Shown in pieces: positions 36,801 to 45,151 of a stretch of DNA of 64,000 nucleotides. Position 1 is the stretch's first letter. Every line of letters starts with the position of its first letter. The notes beneath the pieces were generated by a model, which saw only the letters and a program-made list of their open reading frames with translations, was not told where the DNA came from and did no database searches. A program made the translations under genes and the position numbers. The stretch is from Flavobacteriales bacterium (GTDB lineage Bacteria > Bacteroidota > Bacteroidia > Flavobacteriales_F > PHOS-HE28), in assembly GCA_016704485.1 (NCBI GenBank), contig JADJAA010000002.1, positions 62,001 to 126,000 of the forward strand, written 5' to 3'.

Positions 36801-37568
36801 TACATCCGCGAAGGCGGCACAGAGCTGTTCCTCGCTCATAAAAGTGTTCGTGGGTGGTGCCACATGCTCCGGTGGCGTAGTGCTCAGCAACGTGTTGGTA
36901 TCCACGGCGCGTTTCAAGCGGTGCACATTGTGATCACGTTTGTTCAGTTGCGGATCACTGCGGAAAGTGGCCGTTGCGAGCGCGAGCAATTTCTCTTTTT
37001 GACGGATGAAAGGAGAGAAGCGCAAGCGGTTCACATCACCCGGTCTTACACCGATGAATTCATTCAGTCCTAGTTTTTCCGGAATGTTCGTGGCACCGAA
37101 CAGGTAGATGATGATGGCATCGGAGAATTGCGGAGCGCGGTCGGGTAGTGGGTCACCATCCAACAATTCATCGGTAAGTAACGAGGCAAGTTGATGCACA
37201 CCGTTGTTGTTACGCGCAATGCCGATGTACAGCGTTCGTGCATCGCGTTTGAACTCGATCCCCGCCAACGGACGCACCTTGTACTTATCGGCCAAGCGGA
37301 ACAGATCGCTCCAACCCGCAGTGCAGTTCACATCGGTAAGTGCCACTTGTTGCAGGCCCAGATCATGTGCCTCTTGTAGCACTTGCTCCGGCGAAAGCAC
37401 GCCATGATTAAGACTGAACCAACTATGTGTGTTGAGGAGCACGTGGATCGCATCGACGGGAATATTGTCGATCTCGTGGCTATAATGTAAGCGATCTTTA
37501 TGGGTGGAAGGGCGCGTAACGCGATGCTCATTAGCCAACGATATGAGATCATGCTCAATGTTGGGCAC
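33900..37568 (-). CDS. DnaE-like DNA polymerase III alpha subunit with in-frame palindromic insertions
   Basis: C-family DNA polymerase, 1222 aa from a GTG at 37568; another GTG at 37442, just before the PHP-like start LLNTHSWFSLNHG, is a plausible alternative. The PHP domain is degenerate (TDH of active members is TDV here). Catalytic aspartates are in PDFDLDFSW near residues 390-398. GRGSGANSLVAYCLGITDV and SYAVESYQSLYLKAYHPLEFM are typical DnaE blocks, and an OB domain ends the protein. It is probably the non-replicative, DnaE2-like type. Two stretches (about residues 565-630 and 874-930) are repeat-derived and absent from the family core; see the repeat entries. A Y-family polymerase is 18 kb away. 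Confidence 0.9.
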   Translation of the reverse strand: MPNIEHDLISLANEHRVTRPSTHKDRLHYSHEIDNIPVDAIHVLLNTHSWFSLNHGVLSPEQVLQEAHDLGLQQVALTDVNCTAGWSDLFRLADKYKVRPLAGIEFKRDARTLYIGIARNNNGVHQLASLLTDELLDGDPLPDRAPQFSDAIIIYLFGATNIPEKLGLNEFIGVRPGDVNRLRFSPFIRQKEKLLALATATFRSDPQLNKRDHNVHRLKRAVDTNTLLSTTPPEHVAPPTNTFMSEEQLCAAFADVPELVWNTRRLMDQCDVHFAHGKSKNRRTWSSDASADLELLRQETQAGIVRRFGTPSQAVLDRVHRELTVIAQKDFVSYFLINWDLIRFAKNKGFFHVGRGSGANSLVAYCLGITDVDPIELDLYFERFINPSRSSPPDFDLDFSWKDRDHVTQYLFDKYGAERRVALLATYSTYQRRAVIRELGKVFGLPPDDIHALANEGRMHSQWVGRHANAMDKTAGPVVEHDRVVRTIMRYSEHFIEHPHHLSIHVGGVLISEKPLTHYTALRMPPKGFATTQFSMLEAEDLGLYKFDILSQRGLGHIRDAVELVEKNEEFRMENEECRMTAVADPASTWSPQDSQSVDSSSLEILHSSFPQGSHSVDHSTFSILNSPFRPKAVDIHAIEQFKHDPKIKELLRTGDTIGCFYVESPAMRMLLKKLGVQDYLTLVAASSIIRPGVAQSGMMREYILRHRDPERRKQAHPAMYTIMPDTYGVMVYQEDVIKVAHLYAGLSLAEADILRRGMSGKYRSREEFQRVKDRFFSNCKRKGYPDHESAEIWRQIESFAGYSFAKGHSASYAVESYQSLYLKAYHPLEFMVAVANNFGGFYHTEFYLHEARRGGAVIEAPCVNRSDELCKLDRLRRNEKCKMKNLECRTRTTEDLAAIDSPVISADHEQSAHSIENSSFSIRHSPFREAAVFLGLQNIKSLNTETVNTVLNERRRNGPFADLPDLLHRVHIHVEQARMLIRVGAFRFTGRSKPQLLWDLTLLHPGAKKTDHTNDLFITEPPKTRLPKLQHFDLADAYDELELLGFPLCDPFILVECVLNRNPVLTTGQAATTQRTEASIIDTSPVPKVSIQNLGNGRLRVADRRNASGDPTTNNGQPTTILAKQMPDHIGKRVTMLGYVVHIKPTTTLSGQRMSFGSFIDPAGDFWDSTQFPDIERRYPFRGRGVYRLTGKVEMEFEHCSLSVQHVEKLPWKVDPRYGEK
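34207..34236. repeat. GTTGTTGGTTGTCC-type repeat inside the polymerase gene
   Basis: GTTGTTGGTTGTCCGTT (34207-34223) is identical to 7510-7526 downstream of the phosphohexomutase. It is read in frame here as part of GDPTTNNGQPTTILA near residue 1115, a low-complexity patch between domains. Confidence 0.5.
34781..34948. repeat. In-frame palindromic element B in the dnaE-like gene
   Basis: The left arm is built from GGAATGGAGAATG-type units (34781-34820), the right arm (34897-34940) from their complements (CATTCTAAATTCTTCATT), so RNA could fold into a long hairpin. The translated product is RRNEKCKMKNLECR then IENSSFSIRHSPFREA on the coding strand. The right arm is followed by a TCCGCCGCAGGCGGT mini-palindrome (34934-34948). 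A unit around 34818-34841 resembles two units in element A. Confidence 0.85.
35681..35870. repeat. In-frame palindromic element A in the dnaE-like gene
   Basis: A 26-nt arm at 35682-35707 (GAATGGAGAATTTAGAATGG, then AGAATG) is the reverse complement of 35843-35868 with one mismatch. Between the arms a 24-nt unit starting ATCAACCGAATGCGAG occurs at 35715-35738 and, with few changes, at 35772-35795. The frame stays open throughout, encoding residues of the type FRMENEECRM ... SLEILHSSF ... STFSILNSPFRPK. It lies between conserved polymerase blocks. Confidence 0.88.
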
Positions 37569-37801
37569 GTTAATTCTTACGGTATGCTTGATGAGGTAAG
37601 CACCGAAGACGTAACTCGACAGATCGATATACGATCATGAAGAACGGTAGCAGAGGAGAATATGGCGCGGGATCATATTCACTTAAAATAATGAAGGATA
37701 CAGCGATGTTGATCAATAACTATGCTTCAGTAAATTTCATTGGATAGCATTGCCTTCACTATTCTAAAAATTCCAACGGCATCTGTAAGCACTGAGCACG
37801 C

Positions 37802-39943
37802 TCACTCCACCACCGGCCCTTCCACACTAACGGTTGTGCCATTGCCCAAGGAACTATCCACCCGCAGCACAGCTCCGATCGCCATAGCGCGGTTACGCAT
37901 GTTCTCCATGCCGATACCGGTGCTTGGAATAGCAGTGTCGAATCCCTTGCCGTTGTCGTGGACGATCACACTGATGCGACCAGGACCTCGCGTAACATCA
38001 ACACTTAGTTCTGTTGCCTTGGCATGCTTAAGCACGTTGCTTATGGCTTCTTGAACAATGCGGTACACTGCGATCTCCATGCTGCGTTCCATGCGTTGTT
38101 CAAGTCCGAACAGTTGCAGTTCCACGTCCAATTTGCCTTTAACTCTCACTGAATCGCACAAGTCCTCCAATGCCTTGGTAAGCCCGAAGCGCGACAGTGC
38201 AACGGTGATCATGTCGTGCGATATGCGACGTACTTCGCCTACGGCTTCATCCAACATTGTGTGCATTTTGGAGTACTGCATGCCTTGGTCCTTTTTCACT
38301 TGTTGAACGTCGGTTTCCACCGCGCCCAATTGATGTTTGATCGCGCTGAGCATGCTGCCTAAGCGATCATGAAGATCCTTCGCTACACGATCGCGTTCTT
38401 TCTCCTGTCCTTCGATCATGCTGTTCATTGCAGTAAGTTCGTTGGTGTTCATGAGTTCATCTATGCGCTGTGTATGCAGCTCCTGTTCTTGGTTCGCGAG
38501 TTTGCGCGTTTGCTGTAACCGTTTCAGCATGAGGTAGGCGAAGAGCAGGAAGACGACGGTTCCTGCAGTACCACAGGCGATCAAGAATTCGCGCCGTTCT
38601 TTTTCGCGTAGTAAGCTGCTGTCGTACACGATGCGTTGTGCTTCAGCGCGAACCACTTGTTCCAAGCTATCGGCCAACCGCTCCTGCTGATGATGTGTGC
38701 GTGCCATAAGGACAGCGGTTTCCTGTAAGTTCTCCGTCTTATGCAACGAGTCCACGGCCTGGTGATACTCTTCCAAATAGCGCACTGCGGCCACCATATT
38801 GCCGCTCTTTTTCTCGGATCGGTACAGCCCTTCGAGCGCGTCGGTGATGAACTCCGGACTTTTTATGGATCTCGCCAATGCAAGGGCGGACACATACGCT
38901 TGCCGGGCTTTTGCTGGTTCCATGAGTTCCGATCTGACTTTTCCCATTACCATGTATGCATAATAGCGGTGGAATGGTGTTTCATCCTTTGCGATCATCA
39001 TTGCCTGTTCAGCATGCTCGAGAGCACGCTTTGCAGTTCCATTTTTCAACTCTACCCGGGCATACATCACGTGAGCGAAGGTTCCGAAACCTGAGATAGG
39101 ATACTTTTCAAGCAAAGCAAGGTTAGTGTCCAAGTAATACTTACAGGAATCGTATCGGTCGTATTTGAAGTGGAACAAGACAAGCTCGTGCATGGCCCAC
39201 CATGCCTCCGCCGTATCGGCGGCTGCGTACATGCGTTGCAGGGCTTTGTGATAAAAGTCAAGTGCGTTTTTCTGGTCGTCATTCCGGCTATAGAAGCCGG
39301 CCAAGGATCTCAGGTGGGTGCCTATATGTTTCGGTATTCGGCTCACTTCTGCGATAGATAGTGACTCTTTCAGCGCTGATAGTTCCTTCGCGGTATCGCC
39401 CAGTGTTTCGTATACTTGGCTTAGTTCGTATAGCACATCGAGCTGCAATACAGGATCACCGATCCGCTGAACGAGTTCTTGAGCAAGCTGCAAGTGGCGA
39501 AGTGCTTCGGCGAAGTCACTCAGTGTAGCCCTATTAACATAAGCGATCTCGTTCTCGATCTTGAGTTCCCGTCTTAAGTCCTTCAATGATCGGCTGATGG
39601 TAAGAGCTTCAGCCGCCAGATCGAGCGCCTTGTACGGCTCGGTATTCTGATATCTTCCGGTGAGGTCGATCAAAGAGTCGATCAATACAGTATCTCCTAT
39701 TGCAAATGTGATAGCGTGTGATACATTGCTCTCCTGCACTTTGCTCTGGCCAAATGCCATACCGTTGCTTATGACGAGCGCGAACGTGAATACGTATCCT
39801 TTAATAGCATGCCAGTGACGAAGAGTTGCATACCAAAGAAAGTTGTTAAGTATTGTTCTAATTGCTTTCCGCGATAGTTCAACACATTTGCATAGATCGC
39901 CATCTACGTAGTGTAATGAGGAAGTGGAGGTGCGGGTATGCAT
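37802..39943 (-). CDS. TPR sensor histidine kinase, NarX/LytS-like (kinase B of the locus)
   Basis: A 713-aa sensor kinase. The N-terminal half has tetratricopeptide repeats (ALDLAAEALTISRSLKD, LDFYHKALQRMYAAADTAEA, ALEHAEQAMMIAKDE). A membrane helix (FLIACGTAGTVVFLLFAYLML) and a coiled coil precede the HisKA_3 domain with the phospho-His in AKDLHDRLGSMLSAIKHQL, then an HATPase_c domain (NVLKHAKAT, DNGKGFD, GIGMENMRNRA). The last 240 residues are almost identical to kinase A upstream; the sensor half is not. It starts 3 nt after kinase A ends, so the two are co-translated. The likely partner is the LuxR regulator at 42361. Confidence 0.9.
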   Translation of the reverse strand: MHTRTSTSSLHYVDGDLCKCVELSRKAIRTILNNFLWYATLRHWHAIKGYVFTFALVISNGMAFGQSKVQESNVSHAITFAIGDTVLIDSLIDLTGRYQNTEPYKALDLAAEALTISRSLKDLRRELKIENEIAYVNRATLSDFAEALRHLQLAQELVQRIGDPVLQLDVLYELSQVYETLGDTAKELSALKESLSIAEVSRIPKHIGTHLRSLAGFYSRNDDQKNALDFYHKALQRMYAAADTAEAWWAMHELVLFHFKYDRYDSCKYYLDTNLALLEKYPISGFGTFAHVMYARVELKNGTAKRALEHAEQAMMIAKDETPFHRYYAYMVMGKVRSELMEPAKARQAYVSALALARSIKSPEFITDALEGLYRSEKKSGNMVAAVRYLEEYHQAVDSLHKTENLQETAVLMARTHHQQERLADSLEQVVRAEAQRIVYDSSLLREKERREFLIACGTAGTVVFLLFAYLMLKRLQQTRKLANQEQELHTQRIDELMNTNELTAMNSMIEGQEKERDRVAKDLHDRLGSMLSAIKHQLGAVETDVQQVKKDQGMQYSKMHTMLDEAVGEVRRISHDMITVALSRFGLTKALEDLCDSVRVKGKLDVELQLFGLEQRMERSMEIAVYRIVQEAISNVLKHAKATELSVDVTRGPGRISVIVHDNGKGFDTAIPSTGIGMENMRNRAMAIGAVLRVDSSLGNGTTVSVEGPVVE

Positions 39944-39946
39944 CGC

Positions 39947-42022
39947 TTACTCCACCACGGGGCCTTCCACACTAATGGTAGTACCGTTGCCCAGCGAACT
40001 ATCCACCCGCAGAACAGCTCCGATCGCCATAGCGCGGTTACGCATGTTCTCCATGCCGATACCGGTGCTTGGAATAGCCGGGTCGAAGCCCTTGCCGTTG
40101 TCGTGAACGATCACACTGATGCGACCAGGACCGCGCGTGACATCAACACTTAGTTCGGTTGCCTTGGCATGTTTCAGCACGTTGCTTATGGCTTCTTGAA
40201 CGATGCGGTACACGGCGATCTCCATGCTGCGTTCCATGCGTTGTTCCAGTCCGAAGAGCTGCAACTCAACATCCATTTTTCCTTTCACGCGCACTGTATC
40301 ACAGAGGTCCTCCAATGCTTTGGTAAGCCCGAAGCGTGATAGTGCAACAGTGATCATGTCGTGCGAGATGCGACGCACTTCGCCTACGGCTTCATCCAAC
40401 ATAGTGTGCATTTTGGAATACTGCGTGCCTTGGTCCTTTTTCACTTGTTGAACGTCGGTTTCCACCGCTCCCAATTGATGTTTGATCGCGCTGAGCATGC
40501 TGCCTAAGCGATCATGAAGATCCTTCGCAACGCGATCGCGTTCTTTCTCCTGTCCTTCGATCATGCTGTTCATGGCTGTGATCTCATTGGTGTGCATAAG
40601 TTCATCTACGCGTTGTGTGTGCAGTTCTTGTTCTTGGTTCGCGAGTTTGCGTCGGGCTAGGAGGGCACGCCAGAGCATAAGTGAAATAATGATCGCGCCA
40701 AGAGTTACCAAAACGAAAAGATTTCGTTGACGTATTCCCAATTCTTTCTGTGTACGTTCCAGTTCCAAGGACAGCGCCTGCTCCTTGATCTTGCGGTCCT
40801 TCAATTCCACACCATACTGTACTTCGACCCTGGCAATGCGCTCTCCATGTTTTCGCGAGGATAAACTATCCGTCAATGCGCGATGAATATCCAGTTGTGC
40901 AAGGGCCTCTGGCAAGCGTCCCATTTCCCGTAAATATCCTGCCGCCTTTCCAGCGGATTCCGCTTTTACGCGGGGCGATCGCGTAAGTCGTTGACATGCT
41001 CTCAATGCCTCGATGGCACGATCCTGTTGCGATAGCGCCCAAAGCGCAGTGGCCCTAAAAAGCTGTGCTTTAGCCATGCCTGAACTGTCTTGCAATACTG
41101 CGTACTGGTCATACGCTTTTTCCAGCTCAAGCAAGGCCGATCCGTGATCTTCGAGATCGGAGTACATGCTCCCGATGTTCAAATGGATGGCCGCATGCAG
41201 ATCTGCGCTCTCGGCTTCTGGTGATCGTAGCAATGATGTGCGATACAATGCGATCGCAGCTTCTGGACCTTCAGTGTATGACAACGAAGCACCTGCATTG
41301 AACAACGCGCTTTGCACAACACGTGGCAATTTTGCTGCCTGTGCGCCTTCCAAAGCTTGCACGTAATAGGTGTATGCCAAACTATCACGCTCTTGCTGGT
41401 AGAACACATTCCCGATCCCGATCAGTGCATTGCAGCGACCTTTCGGATAGTCTTTTTCTACAGCTTCTTTTTCGGCAGAGATGAAATACGCCATGGCATC
41501 ATCATAGAGACCCGCTTGCAATTCGATCTCGCCTAGGATATTTATTGTGTTCACTCGCTGCTCAACTGACCCCAGTTGTTTTGCGAAGCTCAATGCCTTA
41601 CGAGCAGAACTTCGAGCAGCTACGTGCATATCCATATCCCGGAGGTTCTGCGCGAGTTCAGAATTCCATGAGAATAACAGGAGTGGCGGTGCGTGCACCG
41701 TATCTATCGCTAGTGTATCCAAAGCATGGTATGCGTCGAAATTCCTTCCCAAGTAGCGAAGATGCCGTGCATTCAACAGGCCATGCAGCAATGCCAGATC
41801 CTCATCTTCATTCACAGCCTTCTGCAGGCTATCCAAGAACCTGAACATTCCGGGGTCATCCTGTGCGGTGAGGAGATCAGTGGCACGCTGATAGGTTCGT
41901 GAAAGCGCGTCATCGTTCTGTGCTTTCGAACTTGATACACCGAAATAGATGAAGGCAAGAATTGAAAACAGGAAACGTGACCCTGCACGATCGAACAAGC
42001 ATAGGCGAGAGCTGTTTGTCAT
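39947..42022 (-). CDS. TPR sensor histidine kinase (kinase A of the locus)
   Basis: A 691-aa sensor kinase from the ATG at 42022; a TTG at 42040 overlapping the preceding stop is an alternative. A signal-like helix (RFLFSILAFIYFGVSSSKAQ) leads a periplasmic TPR region (SAEKEAVEKDYPKGRCNALI, LAYTYYVQALEGAQAAKL, SALLELEKAYDQYAVLQDSS), then a membrane helix (LFVLVTLGAIIISLMLWRAL) and a coiled coil. The HisKA_3 His is in AKDLHDRLGSML and the HATPase_c motifs are intact. The DNA of the kinase half is nearly identical to kinase B, suggesting duplication with gene conversion. It lies in an operon with a small protein and a response regulator. Confidence 0.9.
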   Translation of the reverse strand: MTNSSRLCLFDRAGSRFLFSILAFIYFGVSSSKAQNDDALSRTYQRATDLLTAQDDPGMFRFLDSLQKAVNEDEDLALLHGLLNARHLRYLGRNFDAYHALDTLAIDTVHAPPLLLFSWNSELAQNLRDMDMHVAARSSARKALSFAKQLGSVEQRVNTINILGEIELQAGLYDDAMAYFISAEKEAVEKDYPKGRCNALIGIGNVFYQQERDSLAYTYYVQALEGAQAAKLPRVVQSALFNAGASLSYTEGPEAAIALYRTSLLRSPEAESADLHAAIHLNIGSMYSDLEDHGSALLELEKAYDQYAVLQDSSGMAKAQLFRATALWALSQQDRAIEALRACQRLTRSPRVKAESAGKAAGYLREMGRLPEALAQLDIHRALTDSLSSRKHGERIARVEVQYGVELKDRKIKEQALSLELERTQKELGIRQRNLFVLVTLGAIIISLMLWRALLARRKLANQEQELHTQRVDELMHTNEITAMNSMIEGQEKERDRVAKDLHDRLGSMLSAIKHQLGAVETDVQQVKKDQGTQYSKMHTMLDEAVGEVRRISHDMITVALSRFGLTKALEDLCDTVRVKGKMDVELQLFGLEQRMERSMEIAVYRIVQEAISNVLKHAKATELSVDVTRGPGRISVIVHDNGKGFDPAIPSTGIGMENMRNRAMAIGAVLRVDSSLGNGTTISVEGPVVE

Positions 42023-42036
42023 GCAGTTGAAAAGGG

Positions 42037-42330
42037 TCAAGCGTGACCGTTCATTACTTCCTTTCGATCGTGGGCTTTGATCTCCTTATCGGCTACCGCG
42101 ATCACATGTATAAAATGCTTAGGACCTTCACCATGGGCAAAGCATCCCAGTTTCCATTCGTCAATAGTCTTCTTTCCGCTCGGGTCCTTCTTATAAAAGA
42201 GGAGGAAATAGCTCTTGTTATCGTCCATAACGCTTTTGCCATCCATCACGTAGCCATCTTCGGAGACGTCCACGGTAACAACGAACTCTTCACCTACTGC
42301 AGGTACATTTATTGAAGCTTTCCAAGTCAT
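42037..42330 (-). CDS. Small hypothetical protein within the two-component operon
   Basis: A 97-aa soluble protein with no signal peptide, not recognised. It is beta-rich in the first half (WKASINVPAVGEEFVVTVDV) and includes FLLFYKKDPSGKKTIDEWKL, GEGPKHFIHVIAVADKE. It sits 30 nt after the response regulator and its stop precedes the kinase ATG by 15 nt, so it is in the same operon. A role in signalling is only inferred from position. Confidence 0.7.
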   Translation of the reverse strand: MTWKASINVPAVGEEFVVTVDVSEDGYVMDGKSVMDDNKSYFLLFYKKDPSGKKTIDEWKLGCFAHGEGPKHFIHVIAVADKEIKAHDRKEVMNGHA

Positions 42331-42360
42331 TTTTCTTTGGTTTTAGGTTGATCGATTGGT

Positions 42361-43011
42361 TTAACCCCATCCACGTTCCATCGCATATTTAACCAGACCG
42401 GCAGCGTTTCGGACATCCAACTTGTGCATCATATTCCTGCGGTGCGTATCCACGGTATCCGGACTGAGGAACAATGTTTGGGCGATCTCTTGGGTAGTGT
42501 ATTGTTGCAATATGAGTTTTACGATCTGGATCTCTCTTTTCGTAAGAGCGCAATGGCCATTCTCGCCTTGCCTATCCTTGTGTTGGTCACCTTGTTTGAT
42601 CAAGGCATCCAGTTCGGGCGTTATATACTTCCGCCCATTAATGATATCAGTCAATGCCGTCACCAGTTCCGCCTTTCCAGCGTTCTTCAACATGTAGCCA
42701 TAGGCACCGGCCTCAATTACTTCCAATACGAATTCTTTGTGGCCGTACATGCTCAGGACGAGCACGCGACTTTCCGGACTTACTTTCAATAATCGTTTTG
42801 TAGCCTCGATGCCATCCATGCCTGGCATGTTAACATCCATAAGTACGAGATCCGGCTTAAGCAATATTGCTTTTTCAATAGCTTCTTGCCCAGAATTGGA
42901 GCGGCCAACAACTTGGACCATTGGCATGGTAGCGACAAGCGCTTCCATACCATCCAAAAGCATGGTCTGATCATCTACTAATAAGAGGGTAGCGGGAGAG
43001 CTGTTGATCAT
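42361..43011 (-). CDS. LuxR/NarL-family response regulator
   Basis: A 216-aa transcription factor. The receiver domain has the acidic pocket (LLVDDQ), phospho-acceptor Asp59 in LVLMDVNMPGMDG and the conserved Lys in GYMLKNAGK. The LuxR-type helix-turn-helix is LTKREIQIVKLILQQYTTQE with LSPDTVDTHRRNMMHKL. It is the first gene of the operon with two TPR kinases, which are its probable partners. Target promoters are unknown. Confidence 0.93.
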   Translation of the reverse strand: MINSSPATLLLVDDQTMLLDGMEALVATMPMVQVVGRSNSGQEAIEKAILLKPDLVLMDVNMPGMDGIEATKRLLKVSPESRVLVLSMYGHKEFVLEVIEAGAYGYMLKNAGKAELVTALTDIINGRKYITPELDALIKQGDQHKDRQGENGHCALTKREIQIVKLILQQYTTQEIAQTLFLSPDTVDTHRRNMMHKLDVRNAAGLVKYAMERGWG

Positions 43012-43273
43012 GATGGGGCAAAAGTCCTAGCTGCTGCCTCGTATAAAAATACCGGAAAACCGTGAATCTGCTATCACTATTTTCTATTTTCTCTTTTCTG
43101 AGCTCGAGAATTATGGGTGTGATGCGCTATTGGTTCATTTGCTGCAGCTCCCAATTCGGATCGATACGATATCATTTTACCAGCTGTTCGCTGATCGGGT
43201 CAGTAGTAACTGATGCGTTATGCGATCGGTGACTACGTTCTCTTTGTCATCAATGTGAGGAGCAGATGTGCGC

Positions 43274-45151
43274 TCACTCTTTCAATTCCACCGTCTTCTC
43301 ATTATCATCCGGCACGCGGTCGAAGAACAAGTGCATTGGGTCTATCATTGCTTTTACTGGAAGCTCCGTTGATCGCAGCGTGATCGAGTTCTCACCTGAC
43401 TTTAACCGCAAGCGTTCCTGAACGATGATCGCCCCTTCTTCCTTATCGTTTTTTTCTTTACCGAGCAAACCGATGTCGATCCAGTCGTTCATTGCAACCG
43501 GTGTTTCGCGTCCTAACGTATCGGCATGGTTCTTTTCGCAAGTGAAGGTCAAGGTTACATCATACATGCCATCCGAAGCCTTTTTTGCTGTGGCAGAAAG
43601 CATGCGGTTATTGTACAGTGTGATGTACTTGAAGTTGTCCTCGAGCAAATAGGTAAGACTGTCCGGTGTCACCGTTTCGAGTTCGCGATACATATCCAAC
43701 GAAGTAGGGTAGGGTGGAGCTCCGTATGCGAAGGAGTCGATCAGTGTGCGGAAAGCTTTGTTGAGCGTGTCTTCACCTAGGAATTCGCGCATGCAATAGA
43801 GCACTACGCTGCCTTTGTTGTAGTGGATGTAGCCTTGGCTTTCGACCTTCATGATCGGCTGTTCACGTTCGGTCTCGCCACCACGGGCGCGTTGGTATTT
43901 GTCGCTTTCGAGTTTGAGGAACTTACGCATTTTATCGCGACCGTATTCCTTTTCCATCACCATTAGCGCACTGTATTGCGACATACTTTCGCTGAGTAAC
44001 GTGGCACCCTGCATATCGGCACCGATCAGCTGGTGCGCCCAATATTGATGACCCATTTCGTGAGCTACCACATAGAACACCATGTCGATGTCCTCCTCGT
44101 TCGAAAGATCGGTAATGAAGCCGATACTCTCACTGTAAGGCATGGTACCGGGGAATGCTTGTGCGAAGCTGAAGTATCGCGGGAACTCCAGAATGCGTAC
44201 TTGCCCATGCATATACGGTCCGTAGTGTTCCGTGTAGTAGGCAAGTGCCTTCTTCATACTGTTGATCATGCGTGGCACATTCACCTCGTGAGCTTTGTGG
44301 TAGTATACTTCAACGTCGATCGGTCGGCCACCTGTGGGTGGAGTCCACTTTTCGCGTGCTACTTCATAACGCGCACTCAGGAAAGAGTAGAAGTTCATGC
44401 TTGCGTGATCCAGCTCGTACTGGAAATAGCGTTTGCCATTTGCTGTCCATTCCTTTTTTAAAGTGCCCGGTGCCACGGCGATCTGATCAGGAGAAGTGCT
44501 GATCGTTGTACGCACATTCACCCAGTCGCTGTTGTGCATCAAATAGGTGTGCATACGTTTCGATGGATCGGCGGTCAACGGCGGCATCTGCTCCTTGGCG
44601 GGTAGCTTGTGCTTGCGACGATCATTGCGGTCGCTAAGTTCATTCTGTGTGGTGTAACCGATCTGGGGGATCAGGTTCATATTGTTGAAGAAGGTGCCGT
44701 TATTCACCAATTGAACGAAGGAGACTGTGTTCTCGAATCCTTCAGTTCTGTAAGTTCCCTTTACCGTGAATTTAAGTTCTGCCCCCGGAGCTAGTGGTGG
44801 GTTGAGCTTGTAGATGCGATAGTCGAGGTCAACATCATCCGTGACCAGTTCAGCTCCAGGAATATCAATGATAACATCCGTATTCGGCAAGTTCAGGTGA
44901 AGACTGTCGATAGGAATAGCATCCACGTTGCGGGTCGTGATCTTCACCTCAAAATCACCTTGGCGGAGCTCAGGTTGCAGGTCAATGACGAATTCCAGAT
45001 CGGTGTAATGTGGCTGCGGAAGGTTCTCGTATCGCTTATAGTCCTTCTCGTAACGCACCTGTAATTCCTCTTGCTCGTCACTGGTCTTATACGTATTCAC
45101 CACTTTGGTATTGTAGTATCCCCACGCGCCCAGTAAGATCCAACCGGCCAA
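43274..45151 (-). CDS. M1-family peptidase half of a split ABC permease/peptidase gene
   Basis: A 625-aa M1 metallopeptidase. It has the zinc site HEMGHQYWAHQ with the downstream Glu in LLSESMSQYSAL and the upstream FPGTMPYSESIGFI typical of this group. The only nearby start is TTG at 45151, inside a membrane helix (NWAIALPLLAGWILLGAWGY) whose first part is encoded in the same frame upstream without a start codon. In many Bacteroidota one protein of about 1200 aa joins the permease and this peptidase. Here a missing A in the run at 45177-45180 puts the two in different frames. Confidence 0.82.
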   Translation of the reverse strand: MAGWILLGAWGYYNTKVVNTYKTSDEQEELQVRYEKDYKRYENLPQPHYTDLEFVIDLQPELRQGDFEVKITTRNVDAIPIDSLHLNLPNTDVIIDIPGAELVTDDVDLDYRIYKLNPPLAPGAELKFTVKGTYRTEGFENTVSFVQLVNNGTFFNNMNLIPQIGYTTQNELSDRNDRRKHKLPAKEQMPPLTADPSKRMHTYLMHNSDWVNVRTTISTSPDQIAVAPGTLKKEWTANGKRYFQYELDHASMNFYSFLSARYEVAREKWTPPTGGRPIDVEVYYHKAHEVNVPRMINSMKKALAYYTEHYGPYMHGQVRILEFPRYFSFAQAFPGTMPYSESIGFITDLSNEEDIDMVFYVVAHEMGHQYWAHQLIGADMQGATLLSESMSQYSALMVMEKEYGRDKMRKFLKLESDKYQRARGGETEREQPIMKVESQGYIHYNKGSVVLYCMREFLGEDTLNKAFRTLIDSFAYGAPPYPTSLDMYRELETVTPDSLTYLLEDNFKYITLYNNRMLSATAKKASDGMYDVTLTFTCEKNHADTLGRETPVAMNDWIDIGLLGKEKNDKEEGAIIVQERLRLKSGENSITLRSTELPVKAMIDPMHLFFDRVPDDNEKTVELKE

